This document shows, piece by piece, positions 37,901-48,830 of a DNA stretch of 64,000 nt. How positions within the stretch are numbered: the first letter of the stretch is position 1; each line of letters begins with the position of its first letter. The stretch lies in NCBI GenBank assembly GCA_034008185.1, contig CM067084.1, forward strand, positions 15,333,385 through 15,397,384. Reading direction: 5' to 3'. Position numbers and translations under genes: made by a program. The notes beneath the pieces were generated by a model. It had not been told where the DNA came from. It made no database searches and was given only the letters and a program-made list of their open reading frames with translations. This DNA comes from Gorsachius magnificus. Taxonomy: Eukaryota; Chordata; Aves; Pelecaniformes; Ardeidae.

Positions 37901-38515
37901 GAATACATAAACCAATTATGATTTCACGGAAGTACGGAAATAAAAAATCTGCAATGTCAAACTGAATTTGTAGACAGAGGTAAAATTATTGCGCATATCA
38001 TAATGTATGACATAAAACTTGCTGTTCAGATTACTCTTCACAGTGTACAATGAGAAGTATAAATCAGCTAGAAAAGCAAAAAGACACCGTCAGATTCTCC
38101 ACCGAAGTACATGACTATTTGCACTCTCTGAAGAAAAGCCACACAATCAGTAGAATTTAGCACATCTAATAATGATATTATCTGGAGATCTATGCTGCCT
38201 GCGATAAGGTCTTCAGCAAGCTGGTTTTGCCAGGTTCAAGCTTTAGGAATTCTCAAGACTGTTATTTAATCTTGTAGAAGATCTCTAAGGCAGTTACATG
38301 AAAGAATAGCAAATCACACTGCATTTTTCTGTAATGTAACATATCATCTCTAAGTTTACTGGTGCTTTTGAGAAAAAAAAAGCAATCCCCTTAGAACACA
38401 GATTTCTCCCACTGATAACACCATAAAAGAGAATCAGGCCTTTAATAAAAAACCAGAATTTTTCTCCTTGACCCTGACTTTTAACTATCTGCTTGGTTCA
38501 TATATTTTTATTCAG

Positions 38516-38664
38516 GCCTTTAGTCCCTGAAGAATGCAAAAGAACAGCTCAGTCTGCACAGATACTGACATCTGAATGCTCAAGGCATTGTCGGAACGGG
38601 CACTGCACTCCCACAGGAAAATGCTGCTGTAATCAAGGCTGGGAAGGAGAGTTCTGCAGAACTG
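38516..38664 (+). CDS. HHIP: HHIP coding exon (probably exon 12): linker and first EGF-like module, residues 587-637
   Basis: The 149-nt exon completes Arg587, then encodes PLVPEECKRTAQSAQILTSE, the cysteine-rich CSRHCRNGHCTPTGKCCC and NQGWEGEFCRT, ending with the first base of Ala637. The cysteine pattern and the Gly-Trp-Glu-Gly-Glu-Phe-Cys ending define the first C-terminal EGF-like repeat. In human HHIP the EGF and tail region helps hold the protein at the cell surface and matrix. The acceptor is a good tattcag at 38515. The donor at 38665 is GTTTGT, which is weaker than the other HHIP donors in the window. Read-through would add six codons (GLYIDS) and stop at 38683-38685. Confidence 0.97.
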
Positions 38665-40975
38665 GTTTGTATATAGATTCCTAGCAACAAGTGAAAAAAG
38701 CAGTGACGTGTCATAATTTGCTTTTAACTATTTGCTGAGAGAAATTTTCAATATATGTTCCATCAGTTCTAAGACAACATTAAAGAAATACTGATCTCAT
38801 GAACTGTAGGGGAACAGTAAGTCTAGAAGATTGCAACAGTTGAAACATCTAATGCAATGTGAACCGTTAGAGAATGCAATTTATAGCATAAATATGACAG
38901 CCAACGTATTCTCATTTTTTCACCAAGATGGTAAAATGAAAGGAAATGCAATCAATAGATGTTCCATCTTTGGACATGCAGCTTCCACCTGCAGTATTAT
39001 CACTGTCAGTGCCCAATAGGAGCACCTTGTCAGGAAAGATGATAAATCAGACCTACAGGTCACTATTGCATATTTTGCACTTTGCTAATTTAATGCAAAT
39101 ACTTTCGTTTTGGTATATTCTTACTTTTGATCCTACAAAAGAAAATGGCTCCAGTTTGTTAAAGAGAATTTTATGTACAACTTATCACAAAGCAGCTAAT
39201 AATCAGAATGATATTGTAATCCGTTATTAATCGCAGTACTTTTATTAAGTCCTATCTTGTTGCTGTAGCATATCTTTTAAAAGTCACTTGAAAAAGTGAC
39301 TGTGATCAAACCAGATGTTGGGTATGCTGCCAAAGGGGTGAGATGAATGAACCTGGAGTGCCACGGCTGTGCTATCACCATCTCACAGAGGCTGTGGTCA
39401 TGTCTGAGCTGTGTAACTCTGGCCTGGGCAGATCTTCCAGAGCAAGCCTGGGTACCAGGCGGTGTTACTAGTGCATGAGCGCAGCCTTCTGCCAGGGCGT
39501 ATCTGCTCAGCGAGTTTTGGTGATGAGCAGGAGTGACTTTGTTTGGAATTAAATGAAATTAATAAAATCACTAATGATATATCTTACTTGCAAGATTCCT
39601 GAGCTGACCATCATACAGCCATACAACAAAAGCAGGCTGGGGAAATGGATGAGGTAGTCTGGCCAAATAGCCCAACTGCAATTGTCCTCGCTTGTCAGTC
39701 AGAGATTTCCTACATTTGGAGAATGAGGCCCATTCTACAGCCCTTGTCCGAGTGGAACTTAAAGTTAAAAACATTTCCAGTGTGAACATAAATGGGTCTT
39801 GAATAACCTGTCTAGTTTAAAAAATTACAGCTCTGTGATAGATAATTTAATAGATAAAATAGACAAGAAAGCTACAGAAAACCTGTAAACTAAGGATCTT
39901 TCTTCCCTGTATCCCACGCAGCACTTCAAGGAGATGTTCTAGGTTGGACCTCAAGCTCCTATTATAATTCAAATAAAAGTTACTTATGAGGCATCAGTTT
40001 CTTCCTAGGGTAATTAGGAAATTCCTGAATAAAATCAAGAAACCTGTTTTTATATGGTGTATTATAAATGACTGTAAATCAATACTATAGCTTTATCGTA
40101 ACAGACAACATTAAGCAGCAAAACGTCTGCAAAAAAAAAAAGATACGTTTATCACAGTGCTGTGACTCTACCCCAGAAGAAAATACTTCCACTAAGTTAT
40201 TGATAGTTTTGCTAACACTGACTACAATTTAAAATAGCCTTTATAGTTGAAAAACTTAAGCAAGCTCATTAACCTAGAACTCTATAGGCATCTGCTAAAG
40301 AGAGAGGGAAAAACTTTGAAACTTAACTAACTGATAAAAGCTGTTGAAAAAATACCCCAGTTCTTTTTTTTTCTAAAGGGAACTCAATTTTGTTGCAAGC
40401 ATAAGTGATTCAAGAGCCAAAGGAGTGCATCTCCGTGGTCAGTTGTAGAGTGCTCTGCTAAGGAAAGTGTGTAGTGCAGAACTCTGTGCATACAAAGGAG
40501 CTTACCTGAGACTCAGTACTTGCTAGCTTGGAGATGGCCAGGTGCTTCAGGATGATTTTGGGTTGCCAGCATAAGATATGGGATGAGGTAGCCCACCACT
40601 CTTTAAAGATCCAGATGTGCTGTGTGTCTTGTTTTCAAATGATAAGACATTTGGAGCCTAAAGTCTTTTGAGATGGGTCTTCTATGCACTCCAAAATCAA
40701 GCCTGAATATGCTTGAAATGGGACATTTTCAAAAATCTGCTATTTGAGTTTCATAGTCTGTCCTGGGCGACGTCCTCTCAGACGTACAACATTATTTCCT
40801 CCCCCCAATATTCTAAAAATTTAAAACATATGGTTTCAAAACTTCTAATATTTTGTTTTTAATATATATGCTTTATAATTTTAAGTTTAGAAAAGCTCTT
40901 AATGAATGTGTACTGTATCTTTTTGGTTTGTGAGGTTCTAAACAAATCAGAAAATCGCTGTTTTTTTCCCCGCAG
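38665..40975 (+). other. HHIP: HHIP last intron (2.3 kb)
   Basis: A phase-1 intron with a weak GTTTGT donor at 38665 and a strong pyrimidine-rich acceptor ending at 40975. It contains an in-frame stop soon after the donor and an ATTAAA at 38779, discussed under findings. A block at about 39300-39530 has clearly higher GC content than its surroundings and no recognised identity. No other exon is seen. Confidence 0.93.
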
Positions 40976-41169
40976 CAAAATGTGACCCAGCCTGTCGACA
41001 TGGAGGTGTCTGTGTAAGGCCTAATAAATGCTTATGTAAAAAAGGCTATCTCGGCCCCCAGTGTGAACAAGTGGATAGAAACATCCGAAGAGTGACAAGG
41101 GCAGGTATTCTTGATCAGATCCTAGACATGACATCCTATTTGCTGGATCTAACCAGCTATATTGTATAG
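40976..41169 (+). CDS. HHIP: HHIP terminal coding exon (probably exon 13): second EGF-like module and C-terminal tail, residues 637-700
   Basis: The coding part starts after the AG at 40974-40975, completes Ala637 and encodes KCDPACRHGGVCVRPNKCLC, KKGYLGPQCEQ and the basic linker VDRNIRRVTRAG. It ends with the hydrophobic ILDQILDMTSYLLDLTSYIV and TAG at 41167-41169. Six cysteines define the second EGF-like repeat. The C-terminal hydrophobic stretch is the proposed membrane anchor or association segment of HHIP. Relative to human the tail has Leu for Ile once, and Asp for Glu in CDPAC. Counting back, the nine exons give 423 residues, exactly the length of human 278-700. Confidence 0.98.
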
Positions 41170-42450
41170 TTTCTGGGACTATTTGGAAACTACACTTTCA
41201 ACGGGCATTTGTTTTGAATCCTGTCATTTTTAAAAGACTGTTATCCTGCAACAAATACCAGTGATTTGATTTACTTTATTAATTTAAGTATAATATCCAC
41301 AAATGTGCAGATAAATTCTTCGTATGTGTGTAAATATTCCTGTACGCCTCCACAGGCGTACCGATATCCAATACGTGCACACATACACATGCACGCACTA
41401 TCACAAATACGGTTTTACAGCTAGTGGAATTTTTTTTAATATTTATTTCTTCACGAGAAATAGTTTACAAAGTAATTCCACTGCAAACCACATTTTCGTC
41501 AAAGGACTTTCGTGATGTCTTAATGGATTCTTTGACATCCCAGAAATCTCGTGGCTGTACCTATCTGATTATAGCAATAAGAGAGCAGTTTTCAAACATC
41601 GCTGTATAAACTGCTGGACCTAATAAAATCCAGTTGTAACAGTTTCTAAGGTGAACTGAATACATCATGAGACAATATTTCGGAACTCCTTAATGCATTC
41701 CTATCTAGGCAATTCATTGTAAGACTATAACCTTCACCTTCATCATTGTAACTCTATTACAGAATGTTACCATTTCCTTATCTAGCATAGATGCAAAAAT
41801 CTGGTTACCGCAGCTTGATATCAAGATTGTCTCAAGTGTTTAATAATTAAATTATATTCGCATATTTCAAAACCAGTCATCCTAGGTGGTCTGCTTTTTA
41901 TCATATATTTTATTTAACGATGGGCACTGGGTTCATGTTACATATTTATATTATTTTATTTTATTTTTATAATATAGACATCACCTAGATGAGACAGCTT
42001 TACCATGTCCTGTAAAATGCTAAGTTACATTTTTCACCAACTTAATTGGAAAGACGGGGAAAGAGAGAGCAAACACACTCTTTAATGTGTTGTGGATCTA
42101 ATCTAGAAATGTATCCTTGTGTCAACTTGTATTCATTTACGACGGATGAAAAAACCAACCACCAGCCAATCATAATAAAATTCCAGCATATGTTAAAAGT
42201 GTTCATAAAGTGATTTTCACTGTAACAGGACGAGCCAGACTATACACGAGTAGACTGCTGATGATTTCACACTGAACGGAACGTCCCTGGACGAGAGCTC
42301 ACATGAGCACGTGTTGGCTGTGTAAGATGTCACGTGTACAAAACGTATAACGATTCTTGCCAAATGCGGTTCTAAATGTAAATGTTCCTTGAAGAGCTAA
42401 CATAAAATGGAGTCTTTGTAAATGTATCAATAAATACGGTGTACATGCTA
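41170..42450 (+). other. HHIP: HHIP 3' untranslated region
   Basis: This is the sequence after the TAG up to the expected cleavage zone of the most distal well-placed poly(A) signal (AATAAA at 42429-42434, followed by a GT-containing stretch). AATAAA also occurs at 41622 and 42174, so shorter forms are possible. A Pumilio-type TGTAAATA occurs at 41329-41336, and an AT-rich TTTA/TTTTA block at 41940-41980 could act as an AU-rich element. The last 200 nt contain an unusual number of CpG dinucleotides and two CACGTG hexamers. The end is inferred; transcripts could extend further. Confidence 0.7.
42429..42434 (+). terminator. HHIP: Canonical poly(A) signal AATAAA, likely HHIP mRNA end
   Basis: AATAAA followed within 10-20 nt by the GT-containing tacggtgtacatgc. 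It lies 1.26 kb after the stop codon. Alternative AATAAA hexamers are at 41622-41627 and 42174-42179. Confidence 0.6.
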
Positions 42451-43790
42451 TAGTCAGGTTTTCTAAAGTATTAATAGTCCAATTAGATGTATCTTCAGAA
42501 CTGGTGCCCTCTTACCTCCAGCTCTTGGGTCTTATTGGCAGTTTCTTTGCTCACTGCTCACCGACTACCAGATTCCCTTTGCACTACCTGGCTTTTATAA
42601 AACCTTGCCTATGAAAAGAAAGCAGAGTAGCCCCCCAGTGTGCACATCCTATGGTTCTTGTAAGCAGTTGCTCATGCATCAGCAATTTACACCACTTTAG
42701 GCAGTAAGATCTAAAAGACTTTAGGCATATTATTCTCCAGTAGCAAAATTACCTCTCCAGGGCAGTGACATGCAACGAATTTTCCTTTATAGAAAGTTGT
42801 CAGTCTTCGTTTAGTAAGTATTAAATCTGAAAGTGCAGCATGACTGATGCTGGCATTTCTCTGTCTTACGCACTCCAGCTCAGAGGAACAGAAAATTACA
42901 TTTGCCCTCCATATATGTTTGCCTGGGTTTCGAGTGACCTCATGCCAAATGGAAATTGGTTGAGAAGTCTTGGTTAAGTGCTCAGCGAACAATGGTCTGC
43001 ATTAAAAAGTGCATGCATAATTTTGCACAATGTAGATTCAACTGACAGTCCATTGAAAGACGTCTTGGGATTAAATGAGCATGAAGACCAAATTGCCCTC
43101 TCACCCCAGAAAAGGGTGGTCCCTTATAGTCACACGAACACTTCATTGGCTAAGCAGTGTGACCAATCTTAAAATGAACCCTGCGGTAGCATCTGTAGGT
43201 TAATAGCAGCTCTTTGTCTCCGCTGCTTTCTGCCTTTAGTCTTTTCCCTGAATTCCATCACAAAAAGTTTTACAATTAAAAAATGTCCTGACAACCATTT
43301 TTGTAAATTGACCTTAGCATCTAATCTTTCCTTATTCAACGTGGGTGACAAAAATGTGAACCTCTCATGAATGAGCCAGCTGTCTAAATCTGTCAAATAG
43401 CGCAGTTTTATTACACTCTTCATAATCGGCAAAGCAAGAAAGTCGCTGAAGTATTTTAGCAACATTTAACTATCTGACAGAGATAACATCTTTAACACTT
43501 TCTTTAACGAAATATATTTAAAAATAAACCCAACTCTAACTCCACTGCGATGCATTATTTTCAACAACCAGCTGAGGAGATGTGATAGTTCTTTTCTCAC
43601 TGCTTAGTTCTTGGAGACAAAAAAAGACCACAGATGGTACCTAAATTGAAGATCCCCAGTAACATATATGCCATAGTCATGTAGTGAAGGGACAACAATG
43701 ATCTTAGAGTTTTGATCTTAATCATAAAGACAATTTAGTGTACTGGTAAAATCAGAAAATAAAACTCCAGCGAAAGCGAAAAATTAAATG

Positions 43791-43825
43791 TAGGCCTCAT
43801 TCAAATCAATGGCAAAAAACTCACA
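43791..43825. repeat. Fragment of ancient amniote palindromic repeat
   Basis: The stretch taggcctcattcaaatcaat followed by ggcaaaaaactc resembles one arm of the old amniote palindromic family in which 'ggcctgatccaaagcccatt' precedes 'gaagtcaatgg'. It is a short, degraded copy. Confidence 0.3.
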
Positions 43826-44095
43826 TCTGCTGTGCTGCACCCAGAAAATCGCTTTCAAAATTTAAGCAAAATAATTCAGTTTATTATTTTATTTTAAAAA
43901 AAAATTGTTTCAGTCATCCCACCAACACTTCAAAACTAAGAAGTAATCTAAGTGAAGATTAGAGGGAGAGAGGAGACAGTTTGTGTAAAGTGTTTTGCTT
44001 CATTTTTAAATAATCTTTTATATCATGTGAAAGCAAGGATCTGCGTTAAGCCCACATGGGTACATAGGAAGTCCCAGTGGAAAAGAAGTATTCTC

Positions 44096-44115
44096 AAAAA
44101 AAAAAAAAAAAAAAA
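44096..44115. repeat. (A)20 tract
   Basis: Uninterrupted run of 20 adenines. A second run of equal length starts 156 bp downstream. Confidence 0.95.
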
Positions 44116-44251
44116 GACACAAAAAATCCTAGCTGCTTATTTATCAAAAGAAATTATACTATTAAAAAGAGTGAGTAAACCCCCAGCCTAGCCACCCAAG
44201 ATGCTAATATAAAAAGGGCAACTGCAGTAATTGCCCTGAGAATTGGCATAC

Positions 44252-44271
44252 AAAAAAAAAAAAAAAAAAAA
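44252..44271. repeat. (A)20 tract
   Basis: Uninterrupted run of 20 adenines, the second of the pair. Confidence 0.95.
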
Positions 44272-44431
44272 GGGTCTGTAGAAAGCCTGTTGCCAGTTAG
44301 GTCATTCTGCAGCCATTCTCACACAACCTCCGAGAGTGTCCCAGAATAAAACTGAGCTTATAAATGAAACTAGATAAATGAGGCAATTAGATAAGGGCCT
44401 CCAGAAGGGATTTTATGTATGTGTTCAAATT

Positions 44432-44455
44432 GTCTCTGTCTCTGTCTCTCTCTCC
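44432..44455. repeat. (TCTCTG)n/(TC)n simple repeat
   Basis: TCTCTG units running into TC dinucleotides. A local pyrimidine-rich low-complexity block. Confidence 0.9.
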
Positions 44456-45109
44456 CCTAATCTTTTATTCCATTCATTTCTTCCTTTATTCGGAGATACT
44501 GCCTCTCTGTTCCCAACACATTGTACATTTCAAGCATTCTTTGAGGCTGTCTACTGTTAAAAGAGAACAAATATACCTGTTGCAAGAAACATAACCATTC
44601 CTGAGGTCTGCTAGTTTTCAATTCTTGTTTTATTGTTTTGGGACAGAAAACCTTCCTCTTTCTCTTTTTAAATGCCGCTGATAAGAAAGAAGGCATATTA
44701 TTTGAAAATAGGGAGAAACGTCTTTACTCCATAGATAAGTAGGGAGACAAAAAAGTTGTTATGTAAAATCAGCTCCAAATTGTTCCACTCCATTTCAGAA
44801 AAAGAGTTAACTCATTTTTCTAATGTGTCCAATAAGGAATACTAACTCAGACCCTCCCCCTCAAGGAAATAAATTTCTTCCATTAACAGTCAGGGACACA
44901 GATGCGAACCCTTTGTACCTTTAAATCCTCACAGGTTATTCTATTTCATGCAAAGAAACTGTAAGTTCGGTATAAATACGAGTATAAATTCTGTATCACC
45001 AACATGACCCCTCTGTTTATCTTCTTTCATTCACTTCTCCACATTTTGGCTTTGCAGCTCCTTCCTTTCTAGAACCACAGCAAACATCCATAATCCCTGG
45101 TTGCTGCAG

Positions 45110-45165
45110 GTGACGCTTATTATCTTTGAAACTGCCTAATAGACGTGTGCATCAAAGAGGCTTCC
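45110..45165. promoter_or_regulatory. Candidate regulatory block with two TCF/LEF-type motifs
   Basis: CTTTGAA at 45124-45130 (reverse TTCAAAG) and ATCAAAG at 45151-45157 both fit the WWCAAAG consensus and lie 27 bp apart. They are separated by CpG-containing sequence, which is unusual for this AT-rich neighbourhood. The motifs are short, so regulatory function is a hypothesis. Confidence 0.25.
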
Positions 45166-46229
45166 CAGCAGGCAGAGGTTTTTATCTTTTGATCATTCCA
45201 CAGAACTTTGTTATTTTATAGTGAATTCTAATACCGTACCTTAGCTGGACATTTACAGTTCAGGAGTACCAGCTTCAAGCAGCTCAGCCCGAGGCTGCGA
45301 AGCTCGGCCACAGAGAGACTGAAGCTGGAGGAAGGGAGAAAGCACTCGGTCACTAACACAGTCACTATGCTTATCAGAAAGTTACCAATCTCAATCCGAT
45401 AATCAGATATCCCGAGTAAAAAGCAGAACAATATTCCTGGGATGCTGAATGTTGCTTTTCAGTATATGCTTTCTCTAATTTGGGGTTAGAAACAAGGACC
45501 TTTTCATGTACAAACTTGCAAAACGGAGATTCTGAAAACACTTACAAACAAGTAATTTTTCACATGTAAAGTCTCATGAAGGTGAACATAAATATTAGTC
45601 CATGTAATTCTACCTGCATCCATGCAATAGGCACTTATAAGATTGGCTCTACATGGAAATAACAATTCCAAGGACATCCTGCTCTGCTTACTTTTCCTTA
45701 AATATGTAAATCCTTTAAGAGACATTAATGCATTTTAATTTACTATTCTTTGGTTTAACTGTGTATCAGTTTCAATAGGAATGATACCATTTTCATCTGT
45801 CCAGCCAAAAAGGTGATCTTTGTCTCAAAACAAACAGAAGGGAGTCATGAAGTAAATAGAAACTAATTTTTCCTATTTTGCAATATTAAAAATTGACCAA
45901 TATTTTATTTTTATAATTTAAAAAAATTAACTAAGAATCCCACCAAAAAGGTAATCAACCCTTTCAATTTATTCTAATCCAAATTTGCAGAAAGTATGTA
46001 CCAAATAATCTGGGTTCTGGCTACAAAAAACTGATAAATATTTCTGTAAGAGGTTTCAGGGCAAACTGTTGTAGAAACACTGAAGAAAGTTAAGACCATT
46101 TTGCCAAAATGTTCATTGTTTTCAACAGCAGAGTAATTCAGTGCAATAAGGCATGGGTACTTGTTAGGATATAGGTGTGAAACAGCAGAAGCCACCTGAA
46201 AGCTTAGTACAGGATTACTTTAATCTTTG

Positions 46230-46302
46230 TGGGCCTGACTCGAAGCCCATTGATGTCAACTGAAAATCTCCTGTTGACTTCATTAGTTACAGGATTAAGT
46301 CC
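46230..46302. repeat. Ancient amniote palindromic repeat (MITE-like)
   Basis: The arm gggcctgactcgaagcccat tgatgtcaac at 46231-46260 is a degraded inverted match to gttgacttcattagttacag gattaagtcc at 46273-46302. This gives a 30-bp imperfect stem around a short centre. The 'gcctgatccaaagcccattgaagtcaat' style is a well-known old palindromic amniote repeat. I am not certain of its library name. Confidence 0.55.
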
Positions 46303-46944
46303 TTATAAGATATCCACTTAGCTGGCAGAAGATCTTAACTTCAGACATCAGTGCACACATGACCTCCCTGTGTCTGCATCTGCAGTCATTAGAGACACCA
46401 AGGCTTTCTGGAATACGACTGCAGATTCAGCCCTGTGTAAAGCCATGCGGAGCATATCCTACTTAAAGCTGTACGGAGCGCATCCAGTCCTCCCGGGTTT
46501 CCTTATAGGTATTGCCAACAGTTACACAAGGGTTCTATTAAATCTGCCAGATTTCTTGATACTTCTTTAAAAATGTTGAGCAATTAGCTCACGTTTTTTC
46601 CCTTATTTCAAATATGTAAGTATATGCCACCAAGCAGGAAAGTAATTAAAATACCAAGTCAGCAGCTCCATGTTATGAAATAGCTATAGTAAGACAGCGC
46701 CCAAAGTTGCCCCCACAGATGCTCACAAACATTCACAGAAGAGTTCCCTCAATTGTTTTGAGTCCAGTATTACAAAGGCTGAATTCAGCAGCGTTAGGCA
46801 CATTTTCAAACCTTTCTTTCCGTATTTAATAGGGATGGTGTAATATTTCAGTCAAGACTATATCCTAACCCAAAAGTGTTGTCACCCTTATGAATAAGAC
46901 TAGTAAGACTGAAAGCCGCAAGACTCTTCAGTACTGAAATGACA

Positions 46945-47170
46945 GGCGTAGGCGATTACGGGGTGGGCCGTGAGCAGGCACCCTGGACGCGTGCGAGGCA
47001 ATGGGATAGCTGCTTGCCTTTGTACTCATTGATTGCAATTACGACGCTGCACGCAGAATTTATCGTGCTGTAAAACGCACAACATCCAAACAATCTTAGC
47101 ACAGCAATTAATTCTGCATAGATTTACGCTGGGCAGACTGGCTAATGTATTACTAATGCCTTATCTGGGA
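46945..47170. promoter_or_regulatory. CpG-dense, homeodomain-motif-rich candidate enhancer
   Basis: About 13 CpG dinucleotides fall within roughly 190 bp (46945-47130), including the acgcgtgcg cluster, in a region where CpG is otherwise scarce. It runs into a stretch with TGATTGCAATTA, CAATTAATT and two ATTA cores near 47130-47160. There is no open reading frame or repeat signature. The composition is that of many conserved non-coding developmental elements, and it lies about 4.5 kb past the HHIP poly(A) signal. Function is inferred. Confidence 0.35.
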
Positions 47171-47891
47171 AAAGAGAAACATTAGTGGTTTATAGCACTA
47201 GACAAGTGGTTCAACTGACACATCAACTCTTTTCCTTCAGTTTACTTATGAGTTATTAATCATTACTAATTTGGTCTATATGTTAGCAAAGAATTATCAT
47301 GTTGTCCCATAACCCAAAGAAAACTCCCATAGGCTTCCACAGGAAACTTTTCTTCACATTACACTGTACAGGTTGATTTGAAAGCCAAATGATGCGCCTG
47401 CTTACCAGAGCTCTCAGTACTGAAAATACACCATTCTAGTGATCATTTCATGCTATAGGAATTTAAAAAAATCTTCTGTGTTACGTACATTCACCGTATG
47501 TCTTTACCTACTGTCCACTGTACACACACTGGCTTCCACAATCAAAAATGGCAGAAATTTTTGCTAAGAGTGTACACAAACAGCAAGCTGCATTATCGGA
47601 GAAGAGTTTCATTTCTACTGATTAAAAAAAACCCTTTCCATCTGTTATAGCTGATCAATAGGGTCCCATGTATCATATACTTAAGCTGCTTTTACGGTCT
47701 ATGAGATTCTCCTATTTTTTTCATTTTGCAATGAAAACAGACGTGAAAAAATATTTAAATGAAAAATTGCTTAAATTCCTAGGAAATTTCAGAAAGAAGG
47801 AACCAGCCAAAGCATATAAATATATGCAGTGGCTGTGTTCACAATATTCTTGGGTGGGAAGATGGCAGAGAGAGTTGGCTGTTTTGGAGGC

Positions 47892-47911
47892 TTTTTTTTT
47901 TTTTTTTTTTT
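47892..47911. repeat. (T)20 tract
   Basis: Uninterrupted run of 20 thymines. It falls within chance frames on the plus strand. Confidence 0.95.
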
Positions 47912-48461
47912 ATGTAGGATGCATTTTGCTGTTGGACAAAAAAGTGGTTTGCATCACAAGGCAGTAACAAGCAAATCCCATTTTCTGAAAGTTCCTAGGA
48001 GAAGACACTAAAAGGAAAATATGCTAGGCAGAGTCAAAACTGGTGTGCAGAATGAACTTAATTCCTATCAAGATACACTGAGACCAGAAACCATCTGGTG
48101 TTAAGTCACCAGGTATATCTTGCAGTGATCTCCATTAATACCAGAAGCAGTAACCCTACCCCATGAATTATCCAGAAACGTTATTAGCTGTCCCCCACAA
48201 AATATACTGCAGAATTAAAACTTCAGTTTCCCTTTTGAGAACAATTAGATTGTAATGGGACCCAAGCAGAAAAGGAAAAGGAAATAACAATTTCTGTCAC
48301 TTGAGAACATTACTGTTGTGATATGCAATTAGTTTTATTTTATAGTAGCTGTCAGGTACTGTATGTACATTTGAAATGTGGGAAAATAGCTTAGAAAATA
48401 TCATTCAAACTATGTTTAAGTATCTTCTATAAACTGTATTATACTACTAAGCATATACAGG

Positions 48462-48575
48462 CACCAATCTAGCAGAGCACTGGAGCACACAAGTAATTTT
48501 AAGCATATGAGTCTCACTGAAGTCATGTGCTTAACGTTATTAATATAATTAAGTGCTTTCTTGGCTTAAGACCTT
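48462..48575. repeat. Ancient amniote palindromic repeat (MITE-like), near full length
   Basis: The arm agcagagcactggagcacac ... taattttaagcatatgagt is mirrored by atgtgcttaacgttat ... aattaagtgctttcttgg. The centre ctcactgaagtcat is typical of this old family. The hairpin is imperfect but extends about 50 bp per arm. It precedes a MIR-type element by about 75 bp. Confidence 0.6.
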
Positions 48576-48649
48576 ACAAGCCTTTGCAAGTCTACCTACG
48601 TAGACTATATATGCTATATGTGTATTTCTTTTTAGGGAGACAGCACGGC

Positions 48650-48830
48650 TGAAGTTCACAACAAGATAATTCAGTTACTGTCTGTCACAAATTCTATATA
48701 ACCTGAAATAATTGCATCTTCGTGCCTCCACTTTCCATCTGAAATCAATCCTTGTAAAGCGCTTTGAGCTCTTCAAATGAAAAGTGCTATAAAAAGTACA
48801 AATTATTATTATATTATTGAACACCATGTA
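48650..48830 (+). repeat. Ancient MIR-type SINE with L2/CORE-like 3' tail
   Basis: A 'cttcgtgcctccactttcca tctg' block corresponds to the MIR-type 'gtgcctcagtttcccatctg' segment. It is followed by 'tgtaaagcgctttgagctct', 'atgaaaagtgctataaaaag' and an (ATT)n-like tail at about 48805-48820. Order and spacing match the 3' half of ancient amniote MIR/CORE-SINE elements. The 5' half is not recognisable. Subfamily is not assigned. Confidence 0.6.

Larger units (their letters stand above)
28009..38515 (+). other. HHIP: HHIP intron (10.5 kb)
   Basis: A phase-2 intron from GTGAGC at 28009 to the AG at 38514-38515. It separates the propeller exons from the EGF-module exons. It contains one avian CR1 3' end (37662-37900), a perfect Pbx-Hox type 10-mer at 35368, an A-run at about 37339-37351 and a short tandem repeat at 30283-30315. 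A 115-codon minus-strand frame at 28282-28629 lacks any recognisable domain and is not called. I see no exon. Confidence 0.95.

Noticed and set aside
47668..47967. 99-codon plus-strand frame containing a poly-Phe stretch
   Set aside because: The Phe run is the translation of the (T)20 tract. No coding features remain without it.
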